Assembly (NCBI GenBank): GCA_964484195.1
Contig: CAZAER010000011.1
Location: 101,341 to 165,340 of the forward strand
Reading direction: 5' to 3'
DNA from: JALHOP01 sp964484195
Lineage (GTDB): Bacteria > Myxococcota > XYA12-FULL-58-9 > JALHOP01
Length of the DNA: 64,000 nt
The position numbers were made by a program, and so were the translations under genes. The first letter of the stretch is position 1; each line of letters starts with the position of its first letter. Shown in pieces: positions 32,184 to 40,968 of this stretch. Below the pieces are notes generated by a model. It was not told where the DNA came from. It did no database searches and saw only the letters and a program-made list of their open reading frames with translations.

Positions 32184-34703
32184 GTGTCCAATGCCCGGGG
32201 GACGTTCGGCAGTTGGTTCAATAGCCTAGGTGTCGCCGCAGTCGTTGTTTCTGCTATCGCGTGCAGCGACGACAAGAAGAAGAACGAAGCGCCACCTCCG
32301 AGCGTCGCCGTCGACTCGACGATGCAGCCGCGCACCGCGACCATCCCCGGCATCGACGGCGGCGCCGCCCGTCCCGTGGCTTCCGCTGCCGGCTCGAGTG
32401 GCCCGGCGGCCGACTTCGTCGCCGACGAGATGATCGTCGGTACCAACGACCCGGCGATGCTCGAAGCGGTGCGTGTCCGCTGGAACGGAACCGTGCTCAC
32501 GACTCTCGACTTCGGAGCAGCCGGCTTCAGCGGCCTCAAGAGCTACTATCTGCTGAAGATCGATCCCTCGGGGGCCGACACCTCGCGCCTCTCCGACGAC
32601 ATGCTGGCGCTCGATGCGAACGCTCACGGTGAGCACCGTGTCTCCAGCCAAAGCGCGTTGCAGCTACTCGCGGCGGTCAACGAGGAACGCGCCCGAGGTG
32701 ACGTCGAGGTCGCCGCCAACTGGATCGCCACGAGCGCTACTTTCGAGACGCGCTCGACCGCCGATTCGCCGACTGGTTACGGCGCAAGCGCTGGTTCGTG
32801 GACGCCGAACATCTACGACCAGCCCGGTTTCCGCCGCGGTGATGCTCAAGACATCGGTGTCGGTGAAGCGTGGCGGGCCATGAACGCGGCCGGCCGCTTC
32901 AGCAACAAGGTCAAGCTCGTCATCATGGACGGCGGCTTCCAACCGAATGCCGACGTGCCCGAGAGCACCCGCATCGAACCGCCGAATGGTTGGAATCGTC
33001 CGAACCCGTCCACTTGCACCGGCGGCACGCCCTGCAATTGGCACGGCACTGGTGTCGCGCAGATCGCCTTCGGCGCCGTGGACAACGGCTTCGGCGCGGC
33101 TGGCGTTGCGGCTCCGGTCGCTGATCCCATCCTCGTGCCTTCGCCGGCGCTCGACTTCATGCAGATCTTCGCTTTCATCGTCCGCGGCGTGCCGGCGCTC
33201 CTCGGCGGTCACCGCATCGTCAACATCAGCGGCGGCACCGGCATCGGCGCCGGTTGGTATCTCCTCACCTTCGGTGCCCTCGATGCCATCGCCGCTGGCG
33301 TCCGCTTGAGCGACACTCTCATCGTCGCCGCTGCAGGTAACGACAGCCAGGACGTCGACGACATCGACTGCCTCGAGATCTTCGGTGAGACCATCTCGTG
33401 CTGGGAAGGCACCGTGTGGATCCCCTGCGAGCTGCCTGGCGTCGTCTGCGTCGGCGGCATGCAATACGGCAGCGCCGAGCACGACTCGGGCTCGAATCGC
33501 CACGGCGCCGACGAGGGCACGGCCACCGTCGACATCCACGGCCCCTACTGGAATTGGATTGGCCCCAATCCCGACGACGCGGCCAGCGGCCCCAACTCGG
33601 CGCAGCTCATCGCCGGCACCAGTGGCGCGTCGCCGTTCGTCGCTGGTGTCGCGGCGCTCATCTGGGCATCGAAGCCGGAGGCCTCGGCAGGTCAGGTCGA
33701 GGAGATTCTGTACGCTTCGGCGCACTCCGACGTCGGTCCCATCAAGCGCCGCGTCAATGCTTACGCAGCCGTACGCCAGGCGCTCGGCGGCAACACCGCG
33801 CCGTTCGTGCAGCTCCTGACCCCGACGTCGGGTAGCTCGTTCCCGCGTCGCCGCGTCTCGGTGCCCCTGACGTTGACCATGGAAGACGACAACCCATCGG
33901 GCGTCACCGTGACCTGGACGAGCAGCCTCGACGGCGTCATTGGCAACGGCACCTCGACCGGCACGACCTCGCTGTCCGCGGGAACGCACACCATCACGGC
34001 GACCATCGTCGATGGTGGGGTCACCCAGACGCGTACCACGAGCATCACCATCACCAACGACGACCCCTTCGTCGAGGTCGTCAATCCGCGCACCGAGACC
34101 TACGGCGCGTTCGAGCAGCAGCTGGTGCGCTTCACGGCGCGCTCGACCGACTTGAACGAGCTGGCGCCGGTTCCGGACGGCGACTTGACCTGGCATCTGG
34201 GCTCGCCCGCGGGCTCGCTCCTCGGTAGCGGCCACACCGCGACCTATACGGTGCCCAACGGTCAGACCGCGAATTTCCAGGTGTGCGCTGTAGCGGAGAG
34301 CTCGGCGGGTCTCACCTCGAGCGATTGTGTCACCATCGACCCGAGCCCCGAGCCCGATAACTTCCCGCCCGACGTGGTGATCACGTTCCCCGAGGAGAAC
34401 GCCAACTTCACCGTCGATGGCGACGGTGACGCCGACTTGGTCTTGAGCGCCACCGGCAGCGACTTCGAGGGCGACCCCGTCACCTTCACCTGGTACGCGC
34501 GCCGCTCACTCGGCGCCGGCAACTGGACGCCGTATCAAGGCACGACTCCTGCCACCGGCGCCTCGGTCAACTTCGGTTTCACCGGCAACTGCGGCTCGAC
34601 CTGGGAGATCCTCGTGAGCGGCTGCGATGACGGCACCGAAGCTTCGCCGACCCCGGCGTGCACCGACTACGTCATCACCATCACGGTCGACGAGCTATGC
34701 TGA
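32184..34703 (+). CDS. Subtilisin-like (S8) protease lipoprotein with C-terminal Ig/PKD-like region
   Basis: 839 residues from GTG 32184. The signal peptide (SLGVAAVVVSAIAC) ends in a lipobox Cys. The S8 catalytic set is complete by motif: Asp249 in IMDGG, His287 in WHGTG, oxyanion Asn386 in AAAGNDS and Ser480 in GTSGASPFVAGVAALIW. Residues about 100-240 may include a propeptide-like region. From about 560 on, beta-sandwich domains repeat (LTPTSGSSFPRRRV, VEVVNPRTETYG, DVVITFPEENANF), probably for surface or substrate binding. The stop overlaps the start of the next surface-protein gene. It is a secreted, membrane-anchored serine protease of unknown target. Confidence 0.88.
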   Translation: MSNARGTFGSWFNSLGVAAVVVSAIACSDDKKKNEAPPPSVAVDSTMQPRTATIPGIDGGAARPVASAAGSSGPAADFVADEMIVGTNDPAMLEAVRVRWNGTVLTTLDFGAAGFSGLKSYYLLKIDPSGADTSRLSDDMLALDANAHGEHRVSSQSALQLLAAVNEERARGDVEVAANWIATSATFETRSTADSPTGYGASAGSWTPNIYDQPGFRRGDAQDIGVGEAWRAMNAAGRFSNKVKLVIMDGGFQPNADVPESTRIEPPNGWNRPNPSTCTGGTPCNWHGTGVAQIAFGAVDNGFGAAGVAAPVADPILVPSPALDFMQIFAFIVRGVPALLGGHRIVNISGGTGIGAGWYLLTFGALDAIAAGVRLSDTLIVAAAGNDSQDVDDIDCLEIFGETISCWEGTVWIPCELPGVVCVGGMQYGSAEHDSGSNRHGADEGTATVDIHGPYWNWIGPNPDDAASGPNSAQLIAGTSGASPFVAGVAALIWASKPEASAGQVEEILYASAHSDVGPIKRRVNAYAAVRQALGGNTAPFVQLLTPTSGSSFPRRRVSVPLTLTMEDDNPSGVTVTWTSSLDGVIGNGTSTGTTSLSAGTHTITATIVDGGVTQTRTTSITITNDDPFVEVVNPRTETYGAFEQQLVRFTARSTDLNELAPVPDGDLTWHLGSPAGSLLGSGHTATYTVPNGQTANFQVCAVAESSAGLTSSDCVTIDPSPEPDNFPPDVVITFPEENANFTVDGDGDADLVLSATGSDFEGDPVTFTWYARRSLGAGNWTPYQGTTPATGASVNFGFTGNCGSTWEILVSGCDDGTEASPTPACTDYVITITVDELC

Positions 34704-37165
34704 AGCGCCGGGGAGTCGTACCGACTTTCCTGGCGGTTGCGGGGCTCGCGGTGTTTGCGGGTTGCCAGATCTTCGCGGTGCGCATGCCGTCGCGTGCCAC
34801 CGCGGGGTCGAGCATCGTCGTCGAGCTGGCGAATCGCCAGTCTTTGGCCGATGGCAGCCCACGTCCGGGAACGCACTGCGCGCGCTTTCCGTCGAGCTGG
34901 ACGGTGACCGCTTCGACGTACACGCGCACGGTCGGCGGTGTCGCGAGCAGTGGCACCCTCGTGGGCGCACTGGCGGGCGAGGCGAGCACTCTCATGGCCG
35001 AGGAGCCGCTTGCCGGTCACACCTGGGTGTGTCGCCAAGGGCCGTCGACGAACTACGCGAACGGTGACTTCGGCACCGGGCGTTGGACGGTCACGGTGCA
35101 GACACCGGGTACCTACGACATCTTGTTCGTGACCACGTTGGGCGACGGCACTGCCGACATTGGTGACCGTGCCACGCGGCGTATCGTCATCGACGGCATT
35201 CCCGATTGGCGCTTCGACGCACGCTCGACGACGCTGCCGACCGAGCAAGAGAGCTGGACGTCCGTCAACACCTTCTCGGACCTCGAGCTCGTCGCCATCG
35301 ACGTCAACGGCGGCGGTCACATCACGCTCGACGGCGGTATCACCTGGGCCGACAACACCATCGTGAGCGGTCAGAACCTCTACGCGCTCCAGCGTATCGG
35401 CAACTACTGGATCGCGGTCGGTAGCAACGGCACCATTCGCGCCTCGAGCACGCCGCTCACCACCTGGTCGCCGTTCGCGAGCGGCACCGGCGTGCAGCTC
35501 AACGAGGTCTGTCACGACGGGACGACGATGTACGTCGTCGGCAATAGCGGCTACGTCGCGACCACGGTCAACGGCACTGCCTTCTTCAACACCACGGTCG
35601 CGGCTGTCGGCGACGTGCTGTCGTGTGCCGCGGTGCCCGGAGCCGGGGCCTATGCCACGACCTCGACGGGCGCGGTGTTCAAGATCACCCACAGCGGAGC
35701 GGCGCCGACGATCTCCGAGAATGTCGCGGTGGCGCCCAACGACCTCTTCGCCATTGCCTATGTCGCGGCGCCGACACCCAAGCTCGTCACCGTCGGCATC
35801 AACCTGGCCTACGAGCGCGCCATCGGCGCCGCCAGCTGGACGGCGATCACGACCCCCGGCACGAAGACGCCAGTGCGCCTACGTGTCTTCGGCGATACCT
35901 TGTACGTTGTTGGTTATAACGGACTGTTCTCCGGTACGCCGACGAATACGACGAGCTGGACCAACTACGGGTCCGGTACTGGTGCTCGCATCAGCGATCT
36001 TGCGGTCACCGGCAAGGTGGCGATCCTCGCCGCCGACGGTGGTGTCGTCTTGCGCGTCGGCATTCCCGAGATCTCGTTCGACGGCGCAACGCTGACGCTG
36101 CCGCGGACCGCTCCCGGCGCTACCGGTCAGGGCGTCATGGCGATGCGCAACATCGGCAAAGGCTTGCTCTACACCGGCACGCCGGTGGTCACGCCGCCGT
36201 TCACCGCGACCCACGATTGCGATGGCGCCATCGAGGAGTCGGAGGAGTGCGAGATCTCGGTGTCCATCAACACCGCGACCCGCGGGGTGTACACGGGCAC
36301 GCTCACCATGCCGAGCAGCACCGCGGTTCAGCACACCGTCACCGTGCAGGCGCTCGTCGGTAGCGACGCGACCATCACCGCGACTCTCGACGGAACCACG
36401 CCGGTCACCACGGTCGACTTCGGTAGCGCAGCGGTCGGAGCCCCGGTGAGCCGCACGGTCCTCATGCGCAATGCCGGTGACGCTCCTCTCACCATTGCTA
36501 CGGTGGGCCAGCTCGCGGTGCCAGCCGCACCGTTCGCCATCACGGACAACCAGTGCAACGGCCAGATCATCGCCGCCGGTGCGACCTGCCCGGTCACGGT
36601 GCGCTTCCAGCCCTTCGGTCAGGACGGCGCGGCGCAGGCGTTCGATGTCACTTCCAACGACCCGGCGACGCCACGCCTTTTCGTGCAGCTGGTCGGCGTC
36701 GGCACGCCGCCGGCTGACATGCGCGTCGACGCAGCGCTCGCTTTCCCGGACGTCCGCGTCCGCGACTCCGCGGAGGCCACGCTGCTCATCCGCAACGTCG
36801 GTCGTGGACCGCTCGACATCCAGAGCATGGTGGTCGCCGAGGGCGCCGACGACTTCACGGTCGTGGATCCGGCTGCGTTCACCGTGGCGCCGGGTGAGAG
36901 CGCCGAGCGCAAGGTCCGCTTTGCCCCGGGTGCGGCCGGTGACAAGACGGGCCGCCTGGTCTTGACCACCAACGACCCCGACGCCGCGGACCGGGCCGTC
37001 ACCATGACCGCCATCGCGCTTGCCGAGAGCAGTGGGTCGAGCAAAGACGATGGTGGATGCGCGGCCGCGAGCCCCGAGTGGGCGACCCTACTCGCTATTT
37101 GCGCTTACGCCGCATGTCGATGTGCTGGACGCCGAAGTCGTCGTACGGCTCCGAGTCACGCTTGA
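34697..37165 (+). CDS. Large lipoprotein with propeller-like and ASPM-SPD-2-Hydin-like repeats and MYXO-CTERM-like tail
   Basis: 822 residues from ATG 34697, overlapping the protease stop. The signal peptide FLAVAGLAVFAGC ends in a lipobox Cys. Residues about 175-450 look like YCF48-type beta-propeller repeats (LDGGITWADNTIV, GNSGYVATTVNGTAFF). From about 460 to 780 there are choice-of-anchor-type repeats (VDFGSAAVGAPVSRTVLMRN). The C-terminus GGC, hydrophobic stretch ASPEWATLLAICAYAA and basic RRSRR fit the MYXO-CTERM sorting signal. Its last 71 bases overlap the convergent acetyltransferase gene. Having both a lipobox and a C-terminal sorting tail is unusual. Confidence 0.7.
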   Translation: MLKRRGVVPTFLAVAGLAVFAGCQIFAVRMPSRATAGSSIVVELANRQSLADGSPRPGTHCARFPSSWTVTASTYTRTVGGVASSGTLVGALAGEASTLMAEEPLAGHTWVCRQGPSTNYANGDFGTGRWTVTVQTPGTYDILFVTTLGDGTADIGDRATRRIVIDGIPDWRFDARSTTLPTEQESWTSVNTFSDLELVAIDVNGGGHITLDGGITWADNTIVSGQNLYALQRIGNYWIAVGSNGTIRASSTPLTTWSPFASGTGVQLNEVCHDGTTMYVVGNSGYVATTVNGTAFFNTTVAAVGDVLSCAAVPGAGAYATTSTGAVFKITHSGAAPTISENVAVAPNDLFAIAYVAAPTPKLVTVGINLAYERAIGAASWTAITTPGTKTPVRLRVFGDTLYVVGYNGLFSGTPTNTTSWTNYGSGTGARISDLAVTGKVAILAADGGVVLRVGIPEISFDGATLTLPRTAPGATGQGVMAMRNIGKGLLYTGTPVVTPPFTATHDCDGAIEESEECEISVSINTATRGVYTGTLTMPSSTAVQHTVTVQALVGSDATITATLDGTTPVTTVDFGSAAVGAPVSRTVLMRNAGDAPLTIATVGQLAVPAAPFAITDNQCNGQIIAAGATCPVTVRFQPFGQDGAAQAFDVTSNDPATPRLFVQLVGVGTPPADMRVDAALAFPDVRVRDSAEATLLIRNVGRGPLDIQSMVVAEGADDFTVVDPAAFTVAPGESAERKVRFAPGAAGDKTGRLVLTTNDPDAADRAVTMTAIALAESSGSSKDDGGCAAASPEWATLLAICAYAACRCAGRRSRRTAPSHA

Positions 37166-37565
37166 AGCCCAAGGCTTGGTAGAAGCGCTCCAGGTAGTGC
37201 TGTGCGCTGATGCGGATGTCGTGATTCGGAAACTCGGCGTCGAGAACCTTGAGACATTCCGCCATGATGGCGCGGCCTAGCCCCGCCTTGCGGCGCTCTG
37301 GGATGACGACCAGGCGCCCGAACGTGGTGATCTCTTCGTCGAGGTCGTCGCGATAGCGGGGGCCGAAGAGCCGAGCGTAGCCCAGGACCATGCCGGTCGG
37401 ATCGACCGCCAAGAGGTGGCGCGCTTCGACGTCGCGGCCATCGAGGTCTGCGTAGGGTGACTTTTGCTCGACGACGAGAATGGCCTGGCGCAGCTGGAGC
37501 AGGGCGTAGAGGGTGGTCGGGTCCAGCTCCTCGAAAGTCCGCCAGACGAGCTTCACGTCTTTCAT
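37095..37565 (-). CDS. ElaA-type GNAT N-acetyltransferase
   Basis: 156 residues from ATG 37565 (MKDVKLVWRTFEELD); an in-frame ATG at 37583 adds six residues. It has the ElaA pattern: W-x-TFEEL near the start, ALLQLRQAILVVEQKSPYAD, then the acetyl-CoA loop RRKAGLGRAIM and a C-terminal HYLERFYQALGFKRDSEPY. It would transfer acetyl from acetyl-CoA to an unknown amine. Its 3' end overlaps the opposite-strand surface-protein gene. Confidence 0.85.
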   Translation of the reverse strand: MKDVKLVWRTFEELDPTTLYALLQLRQAILVVEQKSPYADLDGRDVEARHLLAVDPTGMVLGYARLFGPRYRDDLDEEITTFGRLVVIPERRKAGLGRAIMAECLKVLDAEFPNHDIRISAQHYLERFYQALGFKRDSEPYDDFGVQHIDMRRKRK

Positions 37566-37666
37566 GGCGGCTAGCATACGCAAGATCGTCGGGCCCTGTC
37601 GACTTGACCAAACCGTGCCACCCGTCTATTCGTCGGCGCCTCAAACTCCGCTGGTAAGGTTAGAAA

Positions 37667-37861
37667 ATGGCGAAGCTTCCCGAAGAGATCCTGTTCGATT
37701 CGCGCTTGGTTGAGCGCCACATCCGTCAGGGCCTGACGACCCGCGCCGAATACGACGCCTGGTTGAAGAAGCTGCCCGACTCGGAAGAGCACCGTGACGT
37801 CATCGACATGGACGTGCTCACCAACGGCCGCGCGCACGACGACGCCAACCAACCGTCGTAG
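37667..37861 (+). CDS. Small conserved-looking acidic protein
   Basis: 64 residues, soluble and acidic, with a helical pattern (IRQGLTTRAEYDAWLKKLPD) and no Cys or signal peptide. No family name recognised. It is followed at 8 bases by the htrA start, so they are probably co-transcribed. The lack of other plausible frames and normal codon use support it as real. Confidence 0.55.
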   Translation: MAKLPEEILFDSRLVERHIRQGLTTRAEYDAWLKKLPDSEEHRDVIDMDVLTNGRAHDDANQPS

Positions 37862-37868
37862 CTCGTTC

Positions 37869-39185
37869 ATGCGCAGCCTGACCTGTCTCGGCCTGGTGCT
37901 CTGCATCGGCGCTGGCTCGGCTCGCGCTGCGGCTCCCGAGCCGGTGGAGCGTCGGTCCGCTATCGTGCGTGCCGTCGAGCGCGTTTCACCCGCGGTCGTG
38001 AGCGTCCGCGTGACCATGGTGGTGACCCGCCAAGCCTCGCCCTTCGGCTGGTTCTTCCGCGATTTCCGCGGCCCTCAGCGCAAGCGTGAAGAAGCGCAGG
38101 CTCAGGGCTCGGGGGTCGTCATCGATGACCGCGGCTACGTCCTCACGAACTACCACGTGGTGCAGGGCGCCGATCGCATCCTGCTCGATGGTGTCGACGG
38201 CAAGAGCTACGAGGCGGACGTCGTCGGCACCGCGCCGGATCACGACCTCGCGGTGCTGCGTTGCCGTAGCAAGACGGCGCTCTCGCACGTGCCCATCGGC
38301 ACCAGCCGCGACCTCATGATTGGCGAGTCGGTCATCGCCATCGGCAATCCGTTCGGTCTCTCGCACACCGTCACCACCGGCGTCGTGAGCGCGCTCCACC
38401 GCACCATTCACACCGAGGAGCGCGACTACATCGACTTCATCCAGACCGACGCCTCGATCAACCCAGGTAACTCTGGCGGGCCACTGCTCAACGTGAATGG
38501 CGAGCTCATCGGCGTGAACACCGCCATCTACGGCCATGCCCAAGGCATCGGCTTCGCTATCCCAATCGACAAGGCGAAGCGCATCGTCGACGACCTCATC
38601 GCCCACGGCGAGGTGCGGCGGCCGTTCTTCGGCTTCGACACGCAGGCGCTCACGCCCGAGCTGGCCGCGAGCTTCGGGGTCGGTGACGGTGGTGCGGTGG
38701 TGTCGCAAGTCGCCAAGGAAGGACCAGCGAACGGCAAGCTCCGCGATGGCGACGTCATCGTCAGCATCGACGGCACGCGGGTCGCCGACGATGAAGGCTT
38801 GCGCGCCCTGCTCGGTGATTACACGGTCGGCAGCAACGTCAGCCTGAAGGTCGTGCGCGAGACCAAGCCGCTCGACGTCGTGCTGCAGGCCCAAGAGCTC
38901 TCAGCGTCGCAAGCCATGCAGCGGCTGCGTGAGCGCACCGGGCTCGAGCTCGAGCAGGCGGCGGCACAAGGCGGTTCCGTCATAGCGGTCAAGCGTGTCC
39001 AGAACGGGTCTCCCGCGGCGCGAATCGGTCTGCAGCGCGGCGACGTGGTGCGCGCAGTCGATTCGCAACGGGTTGCCAGCCTCGACGCCTTCGGTAAGGC
39101 GCTGGCGCGCAGCTATTGGCGCGGCGAGGTCATCCTGATGATCTCGCGCGGCCGTGCCTGGCAGCAGCTGGCATTCAAGCTGTAG
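37869..39185 (+). CDS. htrA: HtrA/Deg-family periplasmic serine protease
   Basis: 438 residues from ATG 37869 (MRSLTCLGLVLCIGAGSARA), a signal peptide. The trypsin-like domain (about 30-240) has catalytic His in TNYHVVQGA, Asp in APDHDLAVLR and Ser in INPGNSGGPL. Two PDZ domains follow (about 250-350 and 350-438). It degrades or refolds damaged envelope proteins. The upstream open frame beyond 37869 is not supported. Confidence 0.94.
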   Translation: MRSLTCLGLVLCIGAGSARAAAPEPVERRSAIVRAVERVSPAVVSVRVTMVVTRQASPFGWFFRDFRGPQRKREEAQAQGSGVVIDDRGYVLTNYHVVQGADRILLDGVDGKSYEADVVGTAPDHDLAVLRCRSKTALSHVPIGTSRDLMIGESVIAIGNPFGLSHTVTTGVVSALHRTIHTEERDYIDFIQTDASINPGNSGGPLLNVNGELIGVNTAIYGHAQGIGFAIPIDKAKRIVDDLIAHGEVRRPFFGFDTQALTPELAASFGVGDGGAVVSQVAKEGPANGKLRDGDVIVSIDGTRVADDEGLRALLGDYTVGSNVSLKVVRETKPLDVVLQAQELSASQAMQRLRERTGLELEQAAAQGGSVIAVKRVQNGSPAARIGLQRGDVVRAVDSQRVASLDAFGKALARSYWRGEVILMISRGRAWQQLAFKL

Positions 39186-39230
39186 CCGCCTCCTTGATCC
39201 AATGCGGTCCATCGTGGCAGGTCATCCGCA

Positions 39231-39734
39231 ATGAGCGAAGAAGAGCAGGAAAAAAAGGGCTTCCGCGTCGTCGACAAGCGACGTTTCAACTCGGAAGGCG
39301 AGACCCGCGCCGACGCGCCCGAGCGTCCGGAACCGCCACCACAGCCGGCTCCGCCGCCGCGCCAAGCACCGCCAGCGCAACGTGCCGATGCTCGTGCTCC
39401 CGCGGGCGGGCCACAAGACGAGCCCCAGCCGCGCCAGCAGCAGCAACAACGTGGCGGCGGCATCGACTTCATCTCCTTCGTCGCCTCTCTCGCCACCCAG
39501 GCGCTGGCGGCGCTCGGCGCACTGCCGGAAGCGCGCGCTCAGGGCATGCCGGTGAGCATCGAGATGGCGCGGGAGTACATCGAGATCATCGCCATGCTGC
39601 AGGACAAAACGCGCGGCAATCTGAGCCGTGAAGAAGACGCGGCGGTGCAGCGCGTGATGACCGAGCTGCGTATGGTCTACGTCGAAGTCACCCAGCGTAT
39701 CGCCAAGTCGTCGCAGCCACAGCCGAAGCGTTAA
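39231..39734 (+). CDS. DUF1844 family protein
   Basis: 167 residues. The N-terminal 75 residues are proline/glutamine-rich and disordered. The C-terminal domain (about 80-160) matches DUF1844: IDFISFVASLATQALAALG, then ARQYI-type MAREYIEIIAMLQDKTRGNL and LRMVYVEVT. The family is widespread and of unknown function. Convergent with the DUF3105 lipoprotein gene, overlapping by 4 bases. Confidence 0.88.
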   Translation: MSEEEQEKKGFRVVDKRRFNSEGETRADAPERPEPPPQPAPPPRQAPPAQRADARAPAGGPQDEPQPRQQQQQRGGGIDFISFVASLATQALAALGALPEARAQGMPVSIEMAREYIEIIAMLQDKTRGNLSREEDAAVQRVMTELRMVYVEVTQRIAKSSQPQPKR

Positions 39735-40267
39735 GGGGCGGGGCAGCCCGCCGGATCCTGCGCGATGTTTTCGGGCGCGTGGCCGACGTTCGCGTCGTAG
39801 AACGCTTGCAACGCTTCCGTGTCGACGCACGCGGTGGTCAAACGTACGCCCCACGAGAGCACGGCGATGCGCCTGTCCATTTCAGCGTACGGCGCCATCA
39901 CCGCGCGGCCGGCGGGTAGGGACTGCACGAAAGCGGTCAGGGCCGCGAGGTCGTCGTCGCATCCTTCGGGGCAATCGTAGAGAAACACCAAGCCGCCGTG
40001 CTCGAGATTGTGCACCCAGCGCTCGGTGCGAATCGGATGGTCATAGATGGCCCACGGCGCCCAGCAGGGATCGTGAGGTCCACCGGGTGGGGGCAAGGTG
40101 TCGTACGTGACGTCGGCCATGGTGTGCTGGCGGTCCGCGATCTCGAAGGTCTCGATCAAGCAGTCGCCGCCACAAGCGTCGCAGTTGCTGGTGTCGGTGA
40201 TCTTGGAGCCGCCCTCCGTGCAGGAGGCAACCGCCATCAACGCGATGAGTCCGAGACGCCGAAGCAT
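39731..40267 (-). CDS. DUF3105-type lipoprotein
   Basis: 178 residues from ATG 40267 (MLRRLGLIALMAVASC), a lipoprotein signal. The mature domain has WVHNLEHGGLVFLYDCPEGC, a hallmark of DUF3105 with a His pair, and several Cys (CDACGGDC; ACVDTEAL). It probably sits in the periplasm. Metal or disulfide chemistry is possible; function unknown. The open frame further upstream is not used because the signal peptide starts at this Met. Confidence 0.8.
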   Translation of the reverse strand: MLRRLGLIALMAVASCTEGGSKITDTSNCDACGGDCLIETFEIADRQHTMADVTYDTLPPPGGPHDPCWAPWAIYDHPIRTERWVHNLEHGGLVFLYDCPEGCDDDLAALTAFVQSLPAGRAVMAPYAEMDRRIAVLSWGVRLTTACVDTEALQAFYDANVGHAPENIAQDPAGCPAP

Positions 40268-40298
40268 GGCGCCCTGTAACTGCTTTGGCGCCAACCCA

Positions 40299-40946
40299 TC
40301 AAGCCGTTTGCGCCTTGAGCTTCATGCTGCTCTCGGCGGCGCACGCGTCGCACGTCATGGTACGTCGGACGAAGCCTGGCTTGTCCGCGATGGCGTGGTC
40401 GCGCGAGCGCAGAATGCCTTCTTTGCATTCCGGGCAGGTGATGATGGCGTAGGGATTCTCGGCCATGGCGCTCGCAACCCGGGTCCAATGCTCGCGGCTG
40501 AGAGTCGGCTCCACCGGCGCGAGGTCGGGCGGTACGTAGCCGCGGCGCGCCGCCACCGAGAACAGCAGCTCCCGCGAGTAGAAGCGCAGCGGCCATTCGC
40601 GGCTACCCTCGGCCGAGAGCAGGAGGGCGTTCACCTGACTCACGATAGGCGACGTCGAGCCCCGGCTTACGTGCCCGCGGATACCGACGATGAAGCAGCG
40701 CGTGATGGTGTCATGGTAGCCCATGCTGTCGCTGTTCACGCCGCCAGCGGCCTCGTTGTAACTCGAGATGATCTCGCGCACGCGGGCGTCGAGATCGATG
40801 TCGGGGCGCTCGAGAAGGATCCACATGATGGCAGCGAGGTGCGCCTCGTGCGTCCACTCGGGCTTCGGCAAGGTGCGGTCGAGCAGGCCGCGCCCTACGC
40901 GGCGCACCGCTTCGTCGTCGGTGAAAAGGCGAGGGGCGTAGGCCAT
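40299..40946 (-). CDS. Uncharacterised helical protein with C-terminal zinc ribbon
   Basis: 215 residues. The N-terminal part (about 20-115) matches a family of proteins with WTHEAHLAA and a later GGVNSDSMGYHDTITRCFIVG segment. From about 165 to 205 four Cys in CPEC and CDAC form a zinc ribbon. The N-terminal domain is found alone in other bacteria, as far as I recognise; the fused ribbon looks unusual. Function unknown. Confidence 0.65.
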   Translation of the reverse strand: MAYAPRLFTDDEAVRRVGRGLLDRTLPKPEWTHEAHLAAIMWILLERPDIDLDARVREIISSYNEAAGGVNSDSMGYHDTITRCFIVGIRGHVSRGSTSPIVSQVNALLLSAEGSREWPLRFYSRELLFSVAARRGYVPPDLAPVEPTLSREHWTRVASAMAENPYAIITCPECKEGILRSRDHAIADKPGFVRRTMTCDACAAESSMKLKAQTA

Positions 40947-40968
40947 CGGCGCCGACTATATCTAAGTC

